64,000 nucleotides of DNA, from NCBI GenBank assembly GCA_017886205.1, contig JAFNEO010000034.1, positions 9,671 to 73,670 on the forward strand, read 5' to 3'. This DNA is from Candidatus Aminicenantota bacterium (GTDB lineage Bacteria; Acidobacteriota; Aminicenantia; Aminicenantales; UBA8522). The stretch's first letter is position 1; each line of letters starts with the position of its first letter. A model generated the notes under the pieces. That model ran no database searches. It was not told the origin of the DNA and was given only the letters and a program-made list of their open reading frames with translations. Positions 1 to 9,376 of this stretch are shown piece by piece. A program made the translations under genes and the position numbers.

Positions 1-1095
1 GATGGCCTGCCGGATCCACCAGGTAGCATAGGTTGAGAACTTGTACCCCCGGCGGTATTCGAACTTGTCAACCGCCTTCATCAGCCCCATGTTCCCTTCC
101 TGGATGAGGTCGAGGAACTGCAGTCCCCGGTTGCTGTATTTCTTGGCGATCGAGACGACGAGCCTCAGGTTAGCGGCGACAAGCTCTTTCTTGGCCTGGT
201 CGCTGACCTTTTTGCCAGTCGTGATGGCCCGGATGGTCTTCCGCAGGTTCTGGGAGTCCAGGCCGATCTCCTTATGGTAGGCCCGGGACTGCCTGTTGAC
301 ATCCTGCAGTTTTTGCTTGAGAATCTCGATATTCTTCTTGCCCCGGACGCGGGTCAAGGCCAGCGTGAGCTCTTCCTTGGTATCCTCGAGCTCGTTGATT
401 TTCCTGAGGTTCCCCCGAAGTGAGTCGATGATCTTCTCCCGCTCGCCTGGCCGAATGTTGAGCTCCCGGACCAGCCGGCTCATCTGGAGGATGATCCGGC
501 CGCGGGCGAAATAGTACTTCTTGGCACCGGGGATCCTGTCCAGCTTACGATAGAGGTCGCGGATTATCTTGATCTTGGCCAGGACCTCTTGCTTCTTCTC
601 CTCCAGCTTGTGCTCGGTGATCTCCTCGTCGCTCAGGTCGAACATCTCCAGGAAAATAAGGAGATTGGTCTTGATCTGTTCCTCCAGGGCAAAGACCTGG
701 TTGAGGACCAGCCGGGTCTTGGAGAGGGCCTTGATGATGCTCTTCTCGCCCCGCTCGATCTCCCGGGCGATCGCGATCTCGCCTTCCCTGGTGAGGAGCG
801 AGATGGTACCCATTTCGCGCAGGTAGAGCTTAACTGGATCGGTCGTCCGATCCAGCCCGTGGACCGAGACCTGATCGCTCTTCCGCTTCTTGGGAACGAG
901 GTCACTCCTCTTGGCGCCGAAGATCTTGATCCCGTAATCGTCCATGGAGCTGAGGAATTCGTCGAAATCTTCCTCCGTATCCAGCTCTTCATGGAAGGTT
1001 TTGTCGACCTCCTCAAAAAGGAGGTAGCCCTGTTTTCTCCCCTTAGAGAGGAGTTGGCTGATTTCGTCTTTTTGATATTTATGGTCAGAAGACAA
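1..1095 (-). CDS. rpoD: RNA polymerase primary sigma factor RpoD (partial, C-terminus beyond window)
   Basis: Housekeeping sigma factor directing RNA polymerase to -10/-35 promoters. The minus-strand frame is open from 1095 to the window edge, giving 365 residues. Region 1.2 is near residues 83-115 ([11 protein letters not shown], then [11 protein letters not shown]) and region 2 fills the last ~64 residues ([42 protein letters not shown]). Regions 3-4 lie outside. An in-frame TAA lies just upstream and no ATG precedes the conserved sequence, so the start is probably TTG at 1095, eight bases after a GAGG. It follows dnaG by 29 bp, the dnaG-rpoD part of the macromolecular-synthesis operon; no rpsU is visible. 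Confidence 0.95.
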   Translation of the reverse strand, partial: MSSDHKYQKDEISQLLSKGRKQGYLLFEEVDKTFHEELDTEEDFDEFLSSMDDYGIKIFGAKRSDLVPKKRKSDQVSVHGLDRTTDPVKLYLREMGTISLLTREGEIAIAREIERGEKSIIKALSKTRLVLNQVFALEEQIKTNLLIFLEMFDLSDEEITEHKLEEKKQEVLAKIKIIRDLYRKLDRIPGAKKYYFARGRIILQMSRLVRELNIRPGEREKIIDSLRGNLRKINELEDTKEELTLALTRVRGKKNIEILKQKLQDVNRQSRAYHKEIGLDSQNLRKTIRAITTGKKVSDQAKKELVAANLRLVVSIAKKYSNRGLQFLDLIQEGNMGLMKAVDKFEYRRGYKFSTYATWWIRQAI

Positions 1096-1124
1096 GACGG
1101 AAACCTCGCATCTCGGACATTATA

Positions 1125-2852
1125 TCACATCGACATGATTTTCTTGGTCAGGGCCTGCTTCTGGGAGAGAAGCGCGGCCAGCTTGTCCTTCTCACCGTTG
1201 CGTTCGCAGCGGACGATCTCCTTCTGGAGAGCCCGGAACCTGGTCTCCAGCACCGTCTTGCGGAGGGATTGCAGACAGTCTATAGCTTCCTCTCCGCTGC
1301 CCCGGCCGATCCGTTCCTGCAACAACTCGGAGATGGGCCGGGAAAGCTCCGGCCCGACGGCCTTGGCGAGCTCGGGCAAAAGGACCCGCCTGGCCTTCCG
1401 CGTGCAGTCCAGCATGAAGGCGAACGCGGCTTCGCTGCGCAGCCCGCGAAAGTCGTCCTCTCGAGCCTCGGCCAGAAGCTCGGCCGCCAGTTCCTCGTCC
1501 GAGAGCAGGATCTGGAGAAGCCTCTTTTCGGCGGGGAGAAGAAAATCCTCAGTTTGCAGGGCAGGCTTTTTCCCTGGCGTCCTTTCAATAGAAGAGCGGA
1601 CGATTCGCTCGTCAAGATCCAAGTATTCACAAAGCTGCCTAAGATATTCGCTTCCAGAAATTGTATCAGGATTAATGAGAATGATGTCGATAATTCTTTT
1701 GGCTACGGATATCTTTCCCTCTCTAGATTGGGAAGCCAGATTTGGGATCTGCATATCAATCATGAACTTTATCAAAGGCACACTTCGGCTTTTTTTGAGC
1801 TGCAAATATGCTTTAGCTCCATGCTTTCGGATGAAACCGTCAGGGTCGAGGTTTTCCGGGAGAACAAGGACCTCGGGCTGCTTGCCAATCTCAAAGCACA
1901 GCGGGATCCCACGTGAAGTTGCAGCCTTTCCCGCGCGATCACCATCATAATTAATGACAATCTTTGCAGCAAAACGGTGTGCTTGGTAAACTTGATCAGT
2001 CGTCAATGCTGTTCCCAGCGAAGCGGCGACGTTGCGGATCCCGGCCTGGTAGAGGGAAGCGAAATCCGTGTAGCCTTCGACCAGGATGAGCTCGCCGGCC
2101 TCGCGAACCGCCTCCTTGGTCCAGTTCAGCCCGTAGAGGACTTTGCCTTTGGAATAGACGGGTGTGTCGGGCGAATTGAGGTACTTGGGGTCGGCGTCGG
2201 CAACGGTCCTGCCGCCGAAAGCGACGACCTTCCCGGTGAGGCCGAAGATGGGGAAGATGACCCGGCCCCGGAAACGATCGTAGTATTCGGGTTTTTTCTG
2301 GCCGGGGAGGACGAGCCCAGCCTTTTCCAGGAGCGCGGGCTCCGCACCTCTTCCTTGAAAATAGCCCAGCAGGGCGTTCCAGGAATTCGGGGCATAGCCG
2401 ACCTTGAGGGCTTCAATGGTGTCGTCGTCAAGGTTTCTCTTCTTCAGATAGGCAAGGGCGGCCTCGCCTTCTCCTTTCTGAAAGAGGTTCCGGCGGAAGA
2501 AAGCCAGCGCCGTCTCGTTGACCTTATAGACCTTTTCTTCGAGCTTCTGAAGCTCAGGAGAGAGTTTGGTTTTCTGAGGCAGAGGGATGTGGTATCTCTC
2601 GGCTAGATGGTTCAAAACTTCCGGGAAGGTGAGATTTTCTTTCTCCATGACCAGGGTGAAGACGTCGCCGCCCACCCCGCAGCCGAAGCAGTGGAAAAGC
2701 TGCTTCTCGGAATCCACGGTGAAGGAAGGGTCTTTTTCCGAATGAAACGGGCAGAGGCCGACGTGCTTCCGGCCGCGCCTTCTCAGAGTGGTGTATTGCG
2801 AAGCGATATCGACGATATCGGCGGCCTGCCTAATCTGGTCGATGATCTCCAT
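1125..2852 (-). CDS. dnaG: DNA primase DnaG
   Basis: Synthesises RNA primers at the replication fork. 575 aa, normal length. The N-terminal CHC2 zinc finger is intact (C34, H37, C55, C58). The TOPRIM catalytic core shows EGYTD at residues 259-263 and DGDRAGK at 303-309, which carry the metal-binding acidic residues. The ~150-residue C-terminal region would be the DnaB-interacting domain and is poorly conserved. It starts 10 bp after larB and is followed by rpoD, so larB-dnaG-rpoD is probably one transcript. Confidence 0.97.
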   Translation of the reverse strand: MEIIDQIRQAADIVDIASQYTTLRRRGRKHVGLCPFHSEKDPSFTVDSEKQLFHCFGCGVGGDVFTLVMEKENLTFPEVLNHLAERYHIPLPQKTKLSPELQKLEEKVYKVNETALAFFRRNLFQKGEGEAALAYLKKRNLDDDTIEALKVGYAPNSWNALLGYFQGRGAEPALLEKAGLVLPGQKKPEYYDRFRGRVIFPIFGLTGKVVAFGGRTVADADPKYLNSPDTPVYSKGKVLYGLNWTKEAVREAGELILVEGYTDFASLYQAGIRNVAASLGTALTTDQVYQAHRFAAKIVINYDGDRAGKAATSRGIPLCFEIGKQPEVLVLPENLDPDGFIRKHGAKAYLQLKKSRSVPLIKFMIDMQIPNLASQSREGKISVAKRIIDIILINPDTISGSEYLRQLCEYLDLDERIVRSSIERTPGKKPALQTEDFLLPAEKRLLQILLSDEELAAELLAEAREDDFRGLRSEAAFAFMLDCTRKARRVLLPELAKAVGPELSRPISELLQERIGRGSGEEAIDCLQSLRKTVLETRFRALQKEIVRCERNGEKDKLAALLSQKQALTKKIMSM

Positions 2853-2862
2853 AGAGCTTTTT

Positions 2863-3606
2863 CTAGAGGTGATTGATCAGGCTGGCCAGGTAGCCGGCTC
2901 CGAACCCGTTATCGATGTTCATGACAGCCACTCCGCCGGGGCAAGAGTTGAGCATGGCCAGAAGCGCCGAGATGCCCTGGAAGCTTGCCCCGTAGCCGAC
3001 GCTGGTGGGCACGGCGATAACGGGCACGTTGACCAGCCCGGCCACGACACTCGGAAGGGCGCCCTCCATGCCCGCCACGGCGATGATCAACCGCGCCTTC
3101 CTGATCTTGTCCATCTCCCCGATCAGGCGGTGAAGACCCGCCACGCCGACGTCATAGATCCGCTCGGTCTCGTTGCCGAGCATCTCGCAGGTCACGAATG
3201 CTTCCTCGGCTACGGGGATATCGGATGTCCCGGCCGTGATGATGACGATCCTGCCCTTTCCGGGCGCCGGGCGCTTCTTTCTCAGGCAGATCGTCTTGCC
3301 CAGGGAATTGTAGAGGCAGCCGGGGATCTTCCGCCTGATCTTCTGATAAATCTGAGGACGGGCCCTGGTGATGAGCAGGCTGTTTCCTCTCTTGCAGATC
3401 TCCTGGGCGATCTTGAGGATCTGTCCGTCAGTTTTTCCCTGGCCGTAAATGATTTCGGGGAACCCTTTTCTGACTTCCCGGTGGTGGTCGACCTTGGCAA
3501 AACCCAGGTCCTGATAGGGATAATCCTTGAGCTTATCGAAGGCCTCTCCGGGGGACATCTGCCCAAGAGAGACTTTTTCCAAGACCTCTTCCAGCTCCGT
3601 CTTCAT
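2863..3606 (-). CDS. larB: LarB-type pyridinium-dicarboxylate synthase (nickel pincer cofactor biosynthesis)
   Basis: LarB carboxylates and hydrolyses nicotinic acid adenine dinucleotide in the pathway to the nickel-pincer nucleotide of lactate racemase. The 247-aa protein has the AIR-carboxylase/PurE-like C-terminal fold: IITAGTSDIPVAEEA, DVGVAGLHRL, VAGMEGALPSVVAGL, then PTSVGYGASFQGI. I start at ATG 3606 (MKTELEEVLEKV) rather than the upstream in-frame TTG at 3642, because a -35/-10 pair on this strand ends only seven bases before the ATG. LarA, LarC and LarE are not in the window, so the pathway assignment rests on the family alone. Confidence 0.85.
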   Translation of the reverse strand: MKTELEEVLEKVSLGQMSPGEAFDKLKDYPYQDLGFAKVDHHREVRKGFPEIIYGQGKTDGQILKIAQEICKRGNSLLITRARPQIYQKIRRKIPGCLYNSLGKTICLRKKRPAPGKGRIVIITAGTSDIPVAEEAFVTCEMLGNETERIYDVGVAGLHRLIGEMDKIRKARLIIAVAGMEGALPSVVAGLVNVPVIAVPTSVGYGASFQGISALLAMLNSCPGGVAVMNIDNGFGAGYLASLINHL

Positions 3607-3613
3607 GAAAGGT

Positions 3614-3642
3614 ATCTTACCATACAGGCGCCCGTTGACCAA
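3614..3642 (-). promoter_or_regulatory. Probable sigma70 promoter for larB-dnaG-rpoD
   Basis: On the minus strand TTGGTC (3637-3642) and TAAGAT (3614-3619) are separated by 17 bp. The -10 ends seven bases before ATG 3606, so the transcript would be leaderless or nearly so. Called by eye. Confidence 0.4.
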
Positions 3643-3653
3643 GAGATCGCACC

Positions 3654-3682
3654 TTGGGGAACGTCCCCATTTGGAGTATACT
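3654..3682 (+). promoter_or_regulatory. Probable sigma70 promoter for lpxC
   Basis: TTGGGG (3654-3659), 17-bp spacer, TATACT (3677-3682). The expected transcription start is within a few bases of ATG 3692, implying a very short leader. The -35 overlaps the palindrome GGGGAACGTCCCC. Confidence 0.4.
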
Positions 3683-3691
3683 AGCTCCGGA

Positions 3692-4558
3692 ATGCTCCAG
3701 AAGCGGACAATTCAGCGCCCCGTTTCCTTCTCCGGCCTGGGAATTCACTCGGGAGAGCAGGGCAGCCTAACCGTCAGGCCTTCCTCAAAGGGAAGAGTTT
3801 TTTTCCGAAGGATGGACTTGGGCGGCCTGGAGGTTGAGGCCGATCCCCGAAAAATCGAGGCTCTGAACTGCTCCTGCCTTGTCTTTGAATCGGGCCGGAT
3901 TCAGACCCTGGAGCATCTTCTGGCTGTCCTGTATATTCTTGGCCTTGACAGCGTCGAGCTCGAGCTCCAGGGCGGAGAAATCCCCATCCTGGACGGGAGC
4001 GCGGCTCCCTTGGCTGAGTCCATTCTGCAAGCCGGCCTGCGGCCGGTCCCCCAGGCAGGAAAGGCAGTCCGGATCCTCAAGTCGCATACGATCGAGGAGA
4101 AGGGGGCCAGCCTATCCTTCTTCCCGAACCCTGATTTCAGAGTGTCCTATGCTATTGATTTTCCCCATCCGCTCATCGGCCGGCAGGAGATATCCGTCTC
4201 CCTGACCCGGAAGCTCTTCCTTGAGGAGATCGCTCCCGCCCGAACGTTCGGGTTCTTGAAGGACGCCCCCGAGCTCCGCAAGCTCGGCCTGGCTCTCGGG
4301 GGAAGCCTGGACAACGCCGTGGTCCTCGATGAAGAGAAAGTCATCAGCGGACCCCTCCGTTTCAGGGACGAATTCGTCCGCCATAAAGTCCTCGATCTTG
4401 TCGGTGACCTGGCGCTCTTCGGCCATCCTATGTTCGGCCATTTTAAGGCCGAGCGAGCCGGTCACCGCCTCCATCACCAGGTCGTCCTCTTCCTCCTCGA
4501 TCATCCCGATTTCTGGACTTACGAAGAGGACGCCTCCCCTCGCTTCCTTCAGGGCTGA
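3692..4558 (+). CDS. lpxC: UDP-3-O-acyl-N-acetylglucosamine deacetylase LpxC
   Basis: Zinc amidase for the committed step of lipid A synthesis, so the organism should have a lipid A outer leaflet. 288 aa, slightly short for the family. It starts MLQKRTIQRPVSFSGLGIHSG. Zinc ligands align as H75 (LEHLLA), H231 and D235 (HKVLDLVGD); H258 in AGHRLHH fits the catalytic histidine. In-frame codons upstream of 3692 do not look conserved, so ATG 3692 is the start. It is divergent from larB and followed by the TPR-glmU-glmS run. No other lpx gene is in view. Confidence 0.95.
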   Translation: MLQKRTIQRPVSFSGLGIHSGEQGSLTVRPSSKGRVFFRRMDLGGLEVEADPRKIEALNCSCLVFESGRIQTLEHLLAVLYILGLDSVELELQGGEIPILDGSAAPLAESILQAGLRPVPQAGKAVRILKSHTIEEKGASLSFFPNPDFRVSYAIDFPHPLIGRQEISVSLTRKLFLEEIAPARTFGFLKDAPELRKLGLALGGSLDNAVVLDEEKVISGPLRFRDEFVRHKVLDLVGDLALFGHPMFGHFKAERAGHRLHHQVVLFLLDHPDFWTYEEDASPRFLQG

Positions 4559-4569
4559 AGGGCATTTCC

Positions 4570-4598
4570 TTGTTAAAAAGAACGCTCTGGGTTAAAAT
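4570..4598 (+). promoter_or_regulatory. Probable sigma70 promoter for TPR-glmU-glmS
   Basis: TTGTTA (4570-4575), 17-bp spacer, TAAAAT (4593-4598), about 30 bp upstream of ATG 4629, with a GGAG ribosome-binding site between. Confidence 0.5.
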
Positions 4599-4628
4599 AG
4601 TACAGATAACTGCCCGAGTCAGGAGATC

Positions 4629-5138
4629 ATGGTGAAGGAAGAAAAGACCAAGAGAGATGCTTATGAAAAGGCCCTCGCCGCTTACGGCGAAGCCATGAAG
4701 GAATTCCACAAGGGAAGGCTCGACAAAGCCCAGGAGCTGCTCAAGGCTTTTCTCGAAAAGTACGACACCGAGAAAGAGTTTGTCGACCGGGCCAAGCTCT
4801 ACCTCCAGATGACCCAGGAAAAAGGGGAAAAAGAGACGGTCTCCCTGAAAACTATGGACGATTACGTCAATTACAGCATCTACAAGATCAATTCCGGAGC
4901 TCATGAGGAAGCCCTGAAGCTTTTGGAAAAAGCGCTGGAGATGAAAGAGGAAGAGGGGAGGGTCTATTATCTCATGGCCAATGCCCATATCCTGATGGGA
5001 AAAGCGGATGAGGCCATGGAGTGCCTGAAGAAGGCCTTCCAGAAAGACAAGTCCTACCGCGTCCTGGCGCAGAACGAGATCGATTTCGAACCCCTCTGGG
5101 ACGATAAGAAGTTCAGGTTGATCACTCGTCTGACATGA
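4629..5138 (+). CDS. TPR-repeat protein
   Basis: 169-aa hydrophilic, helical protein without signal peptide or membrane segment. At least two tetratricopeptide-like repeats are visible: residues ~10-45 ([20 protein letters not shown]) and ~85-140 ([16 protein letters not shown], then [20 protein letters not shown]). TPRs mediate protein-protein contacts; no catalytic motif is seen. The stop overlaps the next start as ATGA at 5135, so it is translationally coupled to the GlmU-like gene, but nothing shows what it binds. Confidence 0.8.
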   Translation: MVKEEKTKRDAYEKALAAYGEAMKEFHKGRLDKAQELLKAFLEKYDTEKEFVDRAKLYLQMTQEKGEKETVSLKTMDDYVNYSIYKINSGAHEEALKLLEKALEMKEEEGRVYYLMANAHILMGKADEAMECLKKAFQKDKSYRVLAQNEIDFEPLWDDKKFRLITRLT

Positions 5139-6406
5139 AGCGAAACCTGCTGGGGCTTGTTTGGTTGACAGGCGAAGAAGCAGGATCAAAACCGCACGCC
5201 GTGCATCTGACCCAGAGCCTTCTGGGAAAGTCCATTCTCCAACTGACGATCGAGGCGGTCCGAAGCCTTGGGCCGGAGAGGATCCTGGCCGTCATCGGCG
5301 CCGGGAATGAACGGAGCGACGATTCTTTTGCTCCGCCCGAGGTCGAGTGGCTGCGGGGCGGGAAAACAGCGAGCGCCCTCGCCGCCGTCGATTCGGCCAG
5401 GGATTTGCTGGCCAAGCACCCGTCTAAGAATCTCGTCGTCCTGGATGCCCGCCTGGCGCTGCTCAGTCAGCGGACAATGCGGTCTCTGCTCCTGGCCCAC
5501 CAGAGAGAAAAGAACTCTCTGACGGTGGCTGCAGGGCCTGGAGAAATCCCCCTGTTCGTCGCCAAGATCCGTGACCTTCTGGCAGCCTTATCTGGGCCCG
5601 GGCGGCGAAATAGGACGCAGGGCGGGATCGGCGACCTTATCCGATTCATCTCCGAGACGGGCAAGAAGACGGGCACCTACCGGGTACGACACCCGGAAGA
5701 ATCCTTGGCTATAAGCACTCCCCAGGCCGTGTCCCAGGCGATCGCTTTCCTCCGGGGGAAGAAGTTGGGAGAGCTCGAATCCCGGGGCGTCATCGTCCTC
5801 GACCCGGTGACGACCTGGGTGGACCTGGAAGTCCGCATCGGCCGTGGCACTGTCATCTATCCCTCCGCCGTCATCGAAGGCCGCACCACGATCGGCATGC
5901 AGTGCCGGATTTTTCCTTTTGTCCATCTGATCGACACCTATCTCGGTGACCGGGTCAAGGTCCTGAGCTCAACCATGATCGAGAGAAGCCGGATCGAGGA
6001 CGATGCCCAGGTCGGCCCGTTCACCCATTTCCGGCCAAACACGGTGGTCCGGCCGAAGGCCAAGGTGGGTAATTTCGTTGAGATGAAGAACACGGTCTTC
6101 GGCGAGGGGTCCAAAGCCGGGCACCTGTCCTACCTCGGGGATACGATCGTCGAGGATGACGTCAACATCGGGGCGGGCACCATAACCTGCAACTATGACG
6201 GGTTTAAGAAATCCCAGACCGTGATCGAGCGGGGCGCCTTCATCGGGTCGGGCACCGAGCTCGTTGCGCCGGTCAGGATCGGACGCCGTGCCTACATCGG
6301 CGCCGGTTCCGTCATCACCAAGGACGTCTCTCCCGAGTCCTTGGCCGTGGCTCGCGGCCGGCAGGTCGAAAAGCCGGGCTGGGTCCGCCGGAAGAAGATG
6401 AAATAA
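5135..6406 (+). CDS. glmU: GlmU-like protein: intact acetyltransferase domain, degenerate uridylyltransferase domain
   Basis: GlmU makes UDP-GlcNAc by acetylating glucosamine-1-P and transferring UMP. The left-handed beta-helix half (from ~225) is well conserved: R300, K318, H330 and Y333 (AGHLSYLGD), N353 and Y354 (TCNYDGF) match the acetyltransferase site. The N-terminal half has GlmU-like length but no LAAGxGTRM nucleotide loop (it reads [15 protein letters not shown]), and the metal-binding GD site reads [10 protein letters not shown]. It is therefore probably only an acetyltransferase, with UMP transfer supplied elsewhere, or a new variant. It overlaps glmS by one base, so the two amino-sugar steps are coupled. 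Confidence 0.85.
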   Translation: MKRNLLGLVWLTGEEAGSKPHAVHLTQSLLGKSILQLTIEAVRSLGPERILAVIGAGNERSDDSFAPPEVEWLRGGKTASALAAVDSARDLLAKHPSKNLVVLDARLALLSQRTMRSLLLAHQREKNSLTVAAGPGEIPLFVAKIRDLLAALSGPGRRNRTQGGIGDLIRFISETGKKTGTYRVRHPEESLAISTPQAVSQAIAFLRGKKLGELESRGVIVLDPVTTWVDLEVRIGRGTVIYPSAVIEGRTTIGMQCRIFPFVHLIDTYLGDRVKVLSSTMIERSRIEDDAQVGPFTHFRPNTVVRPKAKVGNFVEMKNTVFGEGSKAGHLSYLGDTIVEDDVNIGAGTITCNYDGFKKSQTVIERGAFIGSGTELVAPVRIGRRAYIGAGSVITKDVSPESLAVARGRQVEKPGWVRRKKMK

Positions 6407-8235
6407 TGTGCGGCATCATCGGCTATCTGGGGTCGAAGAACGCCGTCCCCATCTTGCTGGACGGCCTCAAGAAGCTTGAATACAGAGGCTATGACAGCGC
6501 GGGTATTGCCGTCATCCGAGACAACAAGGTCCAGGTCCGGCGGGTCAAAGGCAAGATCCGCGACCTCGTTGAGAGCCTGAAGGCATCTCCGCTTGAGGGA
6601 AGCTGCGGGTTGGGGCACACCCGCTGGGCGACCCACGGCCGGCCGAGCGAGGAGAACGCCCATCCGCATCGCGATTGCTCGGGGACCCTGGTTGTCGTCC
6701 ACAACGGCATCATCGAGAACTATCTTCCGCTCAAAGAACAACTCATCCGTGAGGGTCATGTCTTCCGCACGGAGACGGATACCGAGGTCATCGCCCATCT
6801 TATAGAAAAACATTTCAAGAGCTCTCTGGAGGAGGCCGTGATGATGGCCATCCGGGAGCTCGAAGGCGCCTACGCCATCGCCGCCATGTCGGTGCGGGAC
6901 CCCGATAAGATCGTCGCCGCCAAGACGGGCCCGCCGGCCGTTGTCGGCCTGGGAGAGGGTGAATTCTTCATCTCCTCCGATATCAACCCCATCCTCGGAC
7001 ATACGCCCCGGGTTGTGTTCCTTGAAGATAACGAGATGGCCGTACTTGAACGGTCGGGGGTGCGGTTCCTTGATTTTCAGGGAAACTCTTTGAGCAAGAC
7101 AGTGGACCATCTTTCCTGGAACCCTCTCATGATCGAGAAAAAGGGCTTCAAACACTTCATGCTCAAGGAGATTTTCGAACAGCCCCAGGTGGTCCGGGAT
7201 ACCCTCGAGGGCCGGATCTCTCTGGGGTCGGGCAGGGTCTATCTCGATGAGATCGGGCTTTCCCCCCGGGTGACGAAGAGCATCGAGCGGGTCCTGATCA
7301 TCGCCTGCGGAACGTCCTACCATGCCGGGCTGGCGGGAAAATATTTCATCGAATCACTGGCCCAGGTCCCTGTCTCCGTTGAATATGCCTCCGAATACCG
7401 GTACCATGACCTTCTCCTCGACCCCAGGACCTTGGTCGTCGTCATCTCCCAATCCGGCGAAACGGCGGACACGCTGGCCGCCCTGAGGGCGATCAAGAAG
7501 GCGGGCGGGCTCACCCTGGCCATCTCCAACGTCGTGAATTCCACGATCCCCCGGGAAGCCGGAAGGGCTCTCTACACCCATGCCGGGCCCGAGATCGGCG
7601 TCGCCGCGACCAAGACCTTTTCCGCCCAGCTGGCGGCCCTGGCTCTTCTTGCCCTTTATCTGGCCCAGGCCAGGGGAAGGAGTGACGAGGGGACTTCCTC
7701 TCCTCTTATCCAGGACCTGCTGCGGGTGCCGCATAAGCTGGAGAGAATCCTGGCCGAAGCCAGGAGTCTGGAAGACCTCGCCCAGAGATTTTTGGCCTTC
7801 TCCCACTTCCTCTATCTCGGCCGCTGGGTCAGCTTTCCGGTCGCCTTGGAGGGAGCGCTCAAGCTCAAAGAGATCTCTTATCTCCATGCCGAAGGCTATG
7901 CCGGCGGAGAGATGAAGCACGGCCCCATAGCCCTGATCGATGAAGACATGCCGACCCTGGCCGTCGTTCCCAAGGACCGGGCCTATGAAAAGATGCTCAG
8001 CAATATTTCCGAGATCAAGGCACGGTCGGGCCATGTCCTGGCCCTAGCCTTCGACGATGACCGAGAGATCACGAACCATGCGGACGAGGTCATCCGGGTC
8101 CCTGCCTGTTCCCCGCTCTGGAGCCCCTTCTTGACCGTCCTGCCGCTCCAGCTATTTGCCTACCACATCGCCGCCAAACGCGGTGCGGACGTCGACCAGC
8201 CCCGGAATCTGGCCAAGAGCGTGACGGTGGAGTAG
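6406..8235 (+). CDS. glmS: Glutamine-fructose-6-phosphate aminotransferase (isomerizing) GlmS
   Basis: Makes glucosamine-6-phosphate from fructose-6-phosphate and glutamine, feeding peptidoglycan and lipid A. 609 aa, standard length. The Ntn amidotransferase domain begins MCGIIGYLG (catalytic Cys2), with YRGYDSAGIA and GLGHTRWATHG. Two SIS domains follow: ACGTSYHAGLAGKYF and VVISQSGETADTLAAL in the first, and HAEGYAGGEMKHGPIALI in the second. The C-terminus reads PRNLAKSVTVE. The start overlaps the preceding stop (TAATG), leaving no room for a glmS ribozyme. Confidence 0.97.
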   Translation: MCGIIGYLGSKNAVPILLDGLKKLEYRGYDSAGIAVIRDNKVQVRRVKGKIRDLVESLKASPLEGSCGLGHTRWATHGRPSEENAHPHRDCSGTLVVVHNGIIENYLPLKEQLIREGHVFRTETDTEVIAHLIEKHFKSSLEEAVMMAIRELEGAYAIAAMSVRDPDKIVAAKTGPPAVVGLGEGEFFISSDINPILGHTPRVVFLEDNEMAVLERSGVRFLDFQGNSLSKTVDHLSWNPLMIEKKGFKHFMLKEIFEQPQVVRDTLEGRISLGSGRVYLDEIGLSPRVTKSIERVLIIACGTSYHAGLAGKYFIESLAQVPVSVEYASEYRYHDLLLDPRTLVVVISQSGETADTLAALRAIKKAGGLTLAISNVVNSTIPREAGRALYTHAGPEIGVAATKTFSAQLAALALLALYLAQARGRSDEGTSSPLIQDLLRVPHKLERILAEARSLEDLAQRFLAFSHFLYLGRWVSFPVALEGALKLKEISYLHAEGYAGGEMKHGPIALIDEDMPTLAVVPKDRAYEKMLSNISEIKARSGHVLALAFDDDREITNHADEVIRVPACSPLWSPFLTVLPLQLFAYHIAAKRGADVDQPRNLAKSVTVE

Positions 8236-8238
8236 CGA

Positions 8239-9372
8239 CTATTTCTTTTTAGGCGCGGCCTTTTTCCTGGCCTTGCGCTTCGCTTCTTTCTTGGCATATC
8301 GGGCAATAAACCTCTCGGTCAGGTCTCTGGCTTCGGTGTCGGTGTACTGCTTCGGCGGCGACTTCATGAAATAGGACGAGGGGGCAAACAGCGCGCCCGA
8401 GACCCCGTTGTTCAAGGCGAGCTTCGCGCAGCGGATGGCATCGATGACGACTCCCGCCGAGTTGGGGGAATCTTCGACCGACAGACGGCAGTCGAGATAC
8501 GTCGGGATATCGCCAAAATGGCGGCTCTCGATCCGCAGGAAGCAGAGCTTGTTATCCTTCTGCCAGGGGACATAGTCGCTCGGACCGACGTGGATGTTGT
8601 CAGGGTCTATGCTCTGGCCGCGGGCCCTGATCTGGGATGTCACGGCGTTGGTCTTGGAGATCTTTTTGGATTGCAGCCTTTCCCTCTCCAGCATGTTGAG
8701 GAAGTCGGTATTTCCGCCCGTGTTCAGCTGGTAGGTCCGGTCGATGGGCATGCCGCGGTCGAGGTAGAGGTTGACCAGGGTGCGATGGAGGATGGTCGCA
8801 CCGACCTGGGACTTGATGTCGTCGCCGATGATCGGCAGCCCGTAGGCTTCGAAACGCTTCTGCCAGTATTTCTCGCTGGCGATGAAAACCGGAATGCAGT
8901 TGATGAAGGCGCAGCCGGCTTCCAGGACCTGCTCGACGTACCACTTGGTGGCCTCTTCGCTGCCCACCGGCAAATAGCTCACCACGACGTCCGTTTTCGT
9001 CTCCTTGAGGATGGAGACGATGTCGGCCGTAGCGCCGGGCGCTTTCTGGATGATCTGGGAGAGGTATTTGCCCAGCCCGTCGTGGGTCATGCCCCGCTTG
9101 ACCTTGACATTCTTGGTGGGGACGTCGGCGAATTTCTTGGTGTTGTTGGGCCAGGTGAAGACCGCCTCGCTCAGGTCTTTGCCGACTTTGTTCTTGTCGA
9201 TATCGAAGGCGGCCACAAATTCGACGTCCCGGATATGATAGCCGCCCAGGTTGATGTGCATGATGCCGGGGATAAAATCCCCTTCCTTGGCATTCTTGTA
9301 GTATTCGACCCCCTGGACGAGCGATGAGGCGCAGTTGCCGACACCGATGATGGCCACTCTGATCTTGTTCAT
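8239..9372 (-). CDS. ino1: Inositol-3-phosphate synthase
   Basis: NAD-dependent cyclisation of glucose-6-phosphate to myo-inositol-phosphate. 377 aa, the short prokaryotic form. The Rossmann fold starts at once ([17 protein letters not shown]); family motifs include [41 protein letters not shown] and [13 protein letters not shown]. The last ~20 residues are a Lys/Ala-rich tail outside the fold. Convergent with glmS (3-bp gap). The CDP-alcohol phosphatidyltransferase gene ends 4 bp upstream on the same strand, suggesting inositol phosphate is used for a phospholipid. Confidence 0.93.
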   Translation of the reverse strand: MNKIRVAIIGVGNCASSLVQGVEYYKNAKEGDFIPGIMHINLGGYHIRDVEFVAAFDIDKNKVGKDLSEAVFTWPNNTKKFADVPTKNVKVKRGMTHDGLGKYLSQIIQKAPGATADIVSILKETKTDVVVSYLPVGSEEATKWYVEQVLEAGCAFINCIPVFIASEKYWQKRFEAYGLPIIGDDIKSQVGATILHRTLVNLYLDRGMPIDRTYQLNTGGNTDFLNMLERERLQSKKISKTNAVTSQIRARGQSIDPDNIHVGPSDYVPWQKDNKLCFLRIESRHFGDIPTYLDCRLSVEDSPNSAGVVIDAIRCAKLALNNGVSGALFAPSSYFMKSPPKQYTDTEARDLTERFIARYAKKEAKRKARKKAAPKKK

Positions 9373-9376
9373 GAGT

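Noticed and set aside
589-1950. 453-aa plus-strand open frame
   Set aside because: Antisense to rpoD and dnaG, both unmistakable; low-complexity Leu/Arg/Ser translation typical of a shadow frame.
6406-6420. glmS ribozyme upstream of glmS
   Set aside because: The gene overlaps the preceding coding sequence by one base, leaving no room for the ribozyme.
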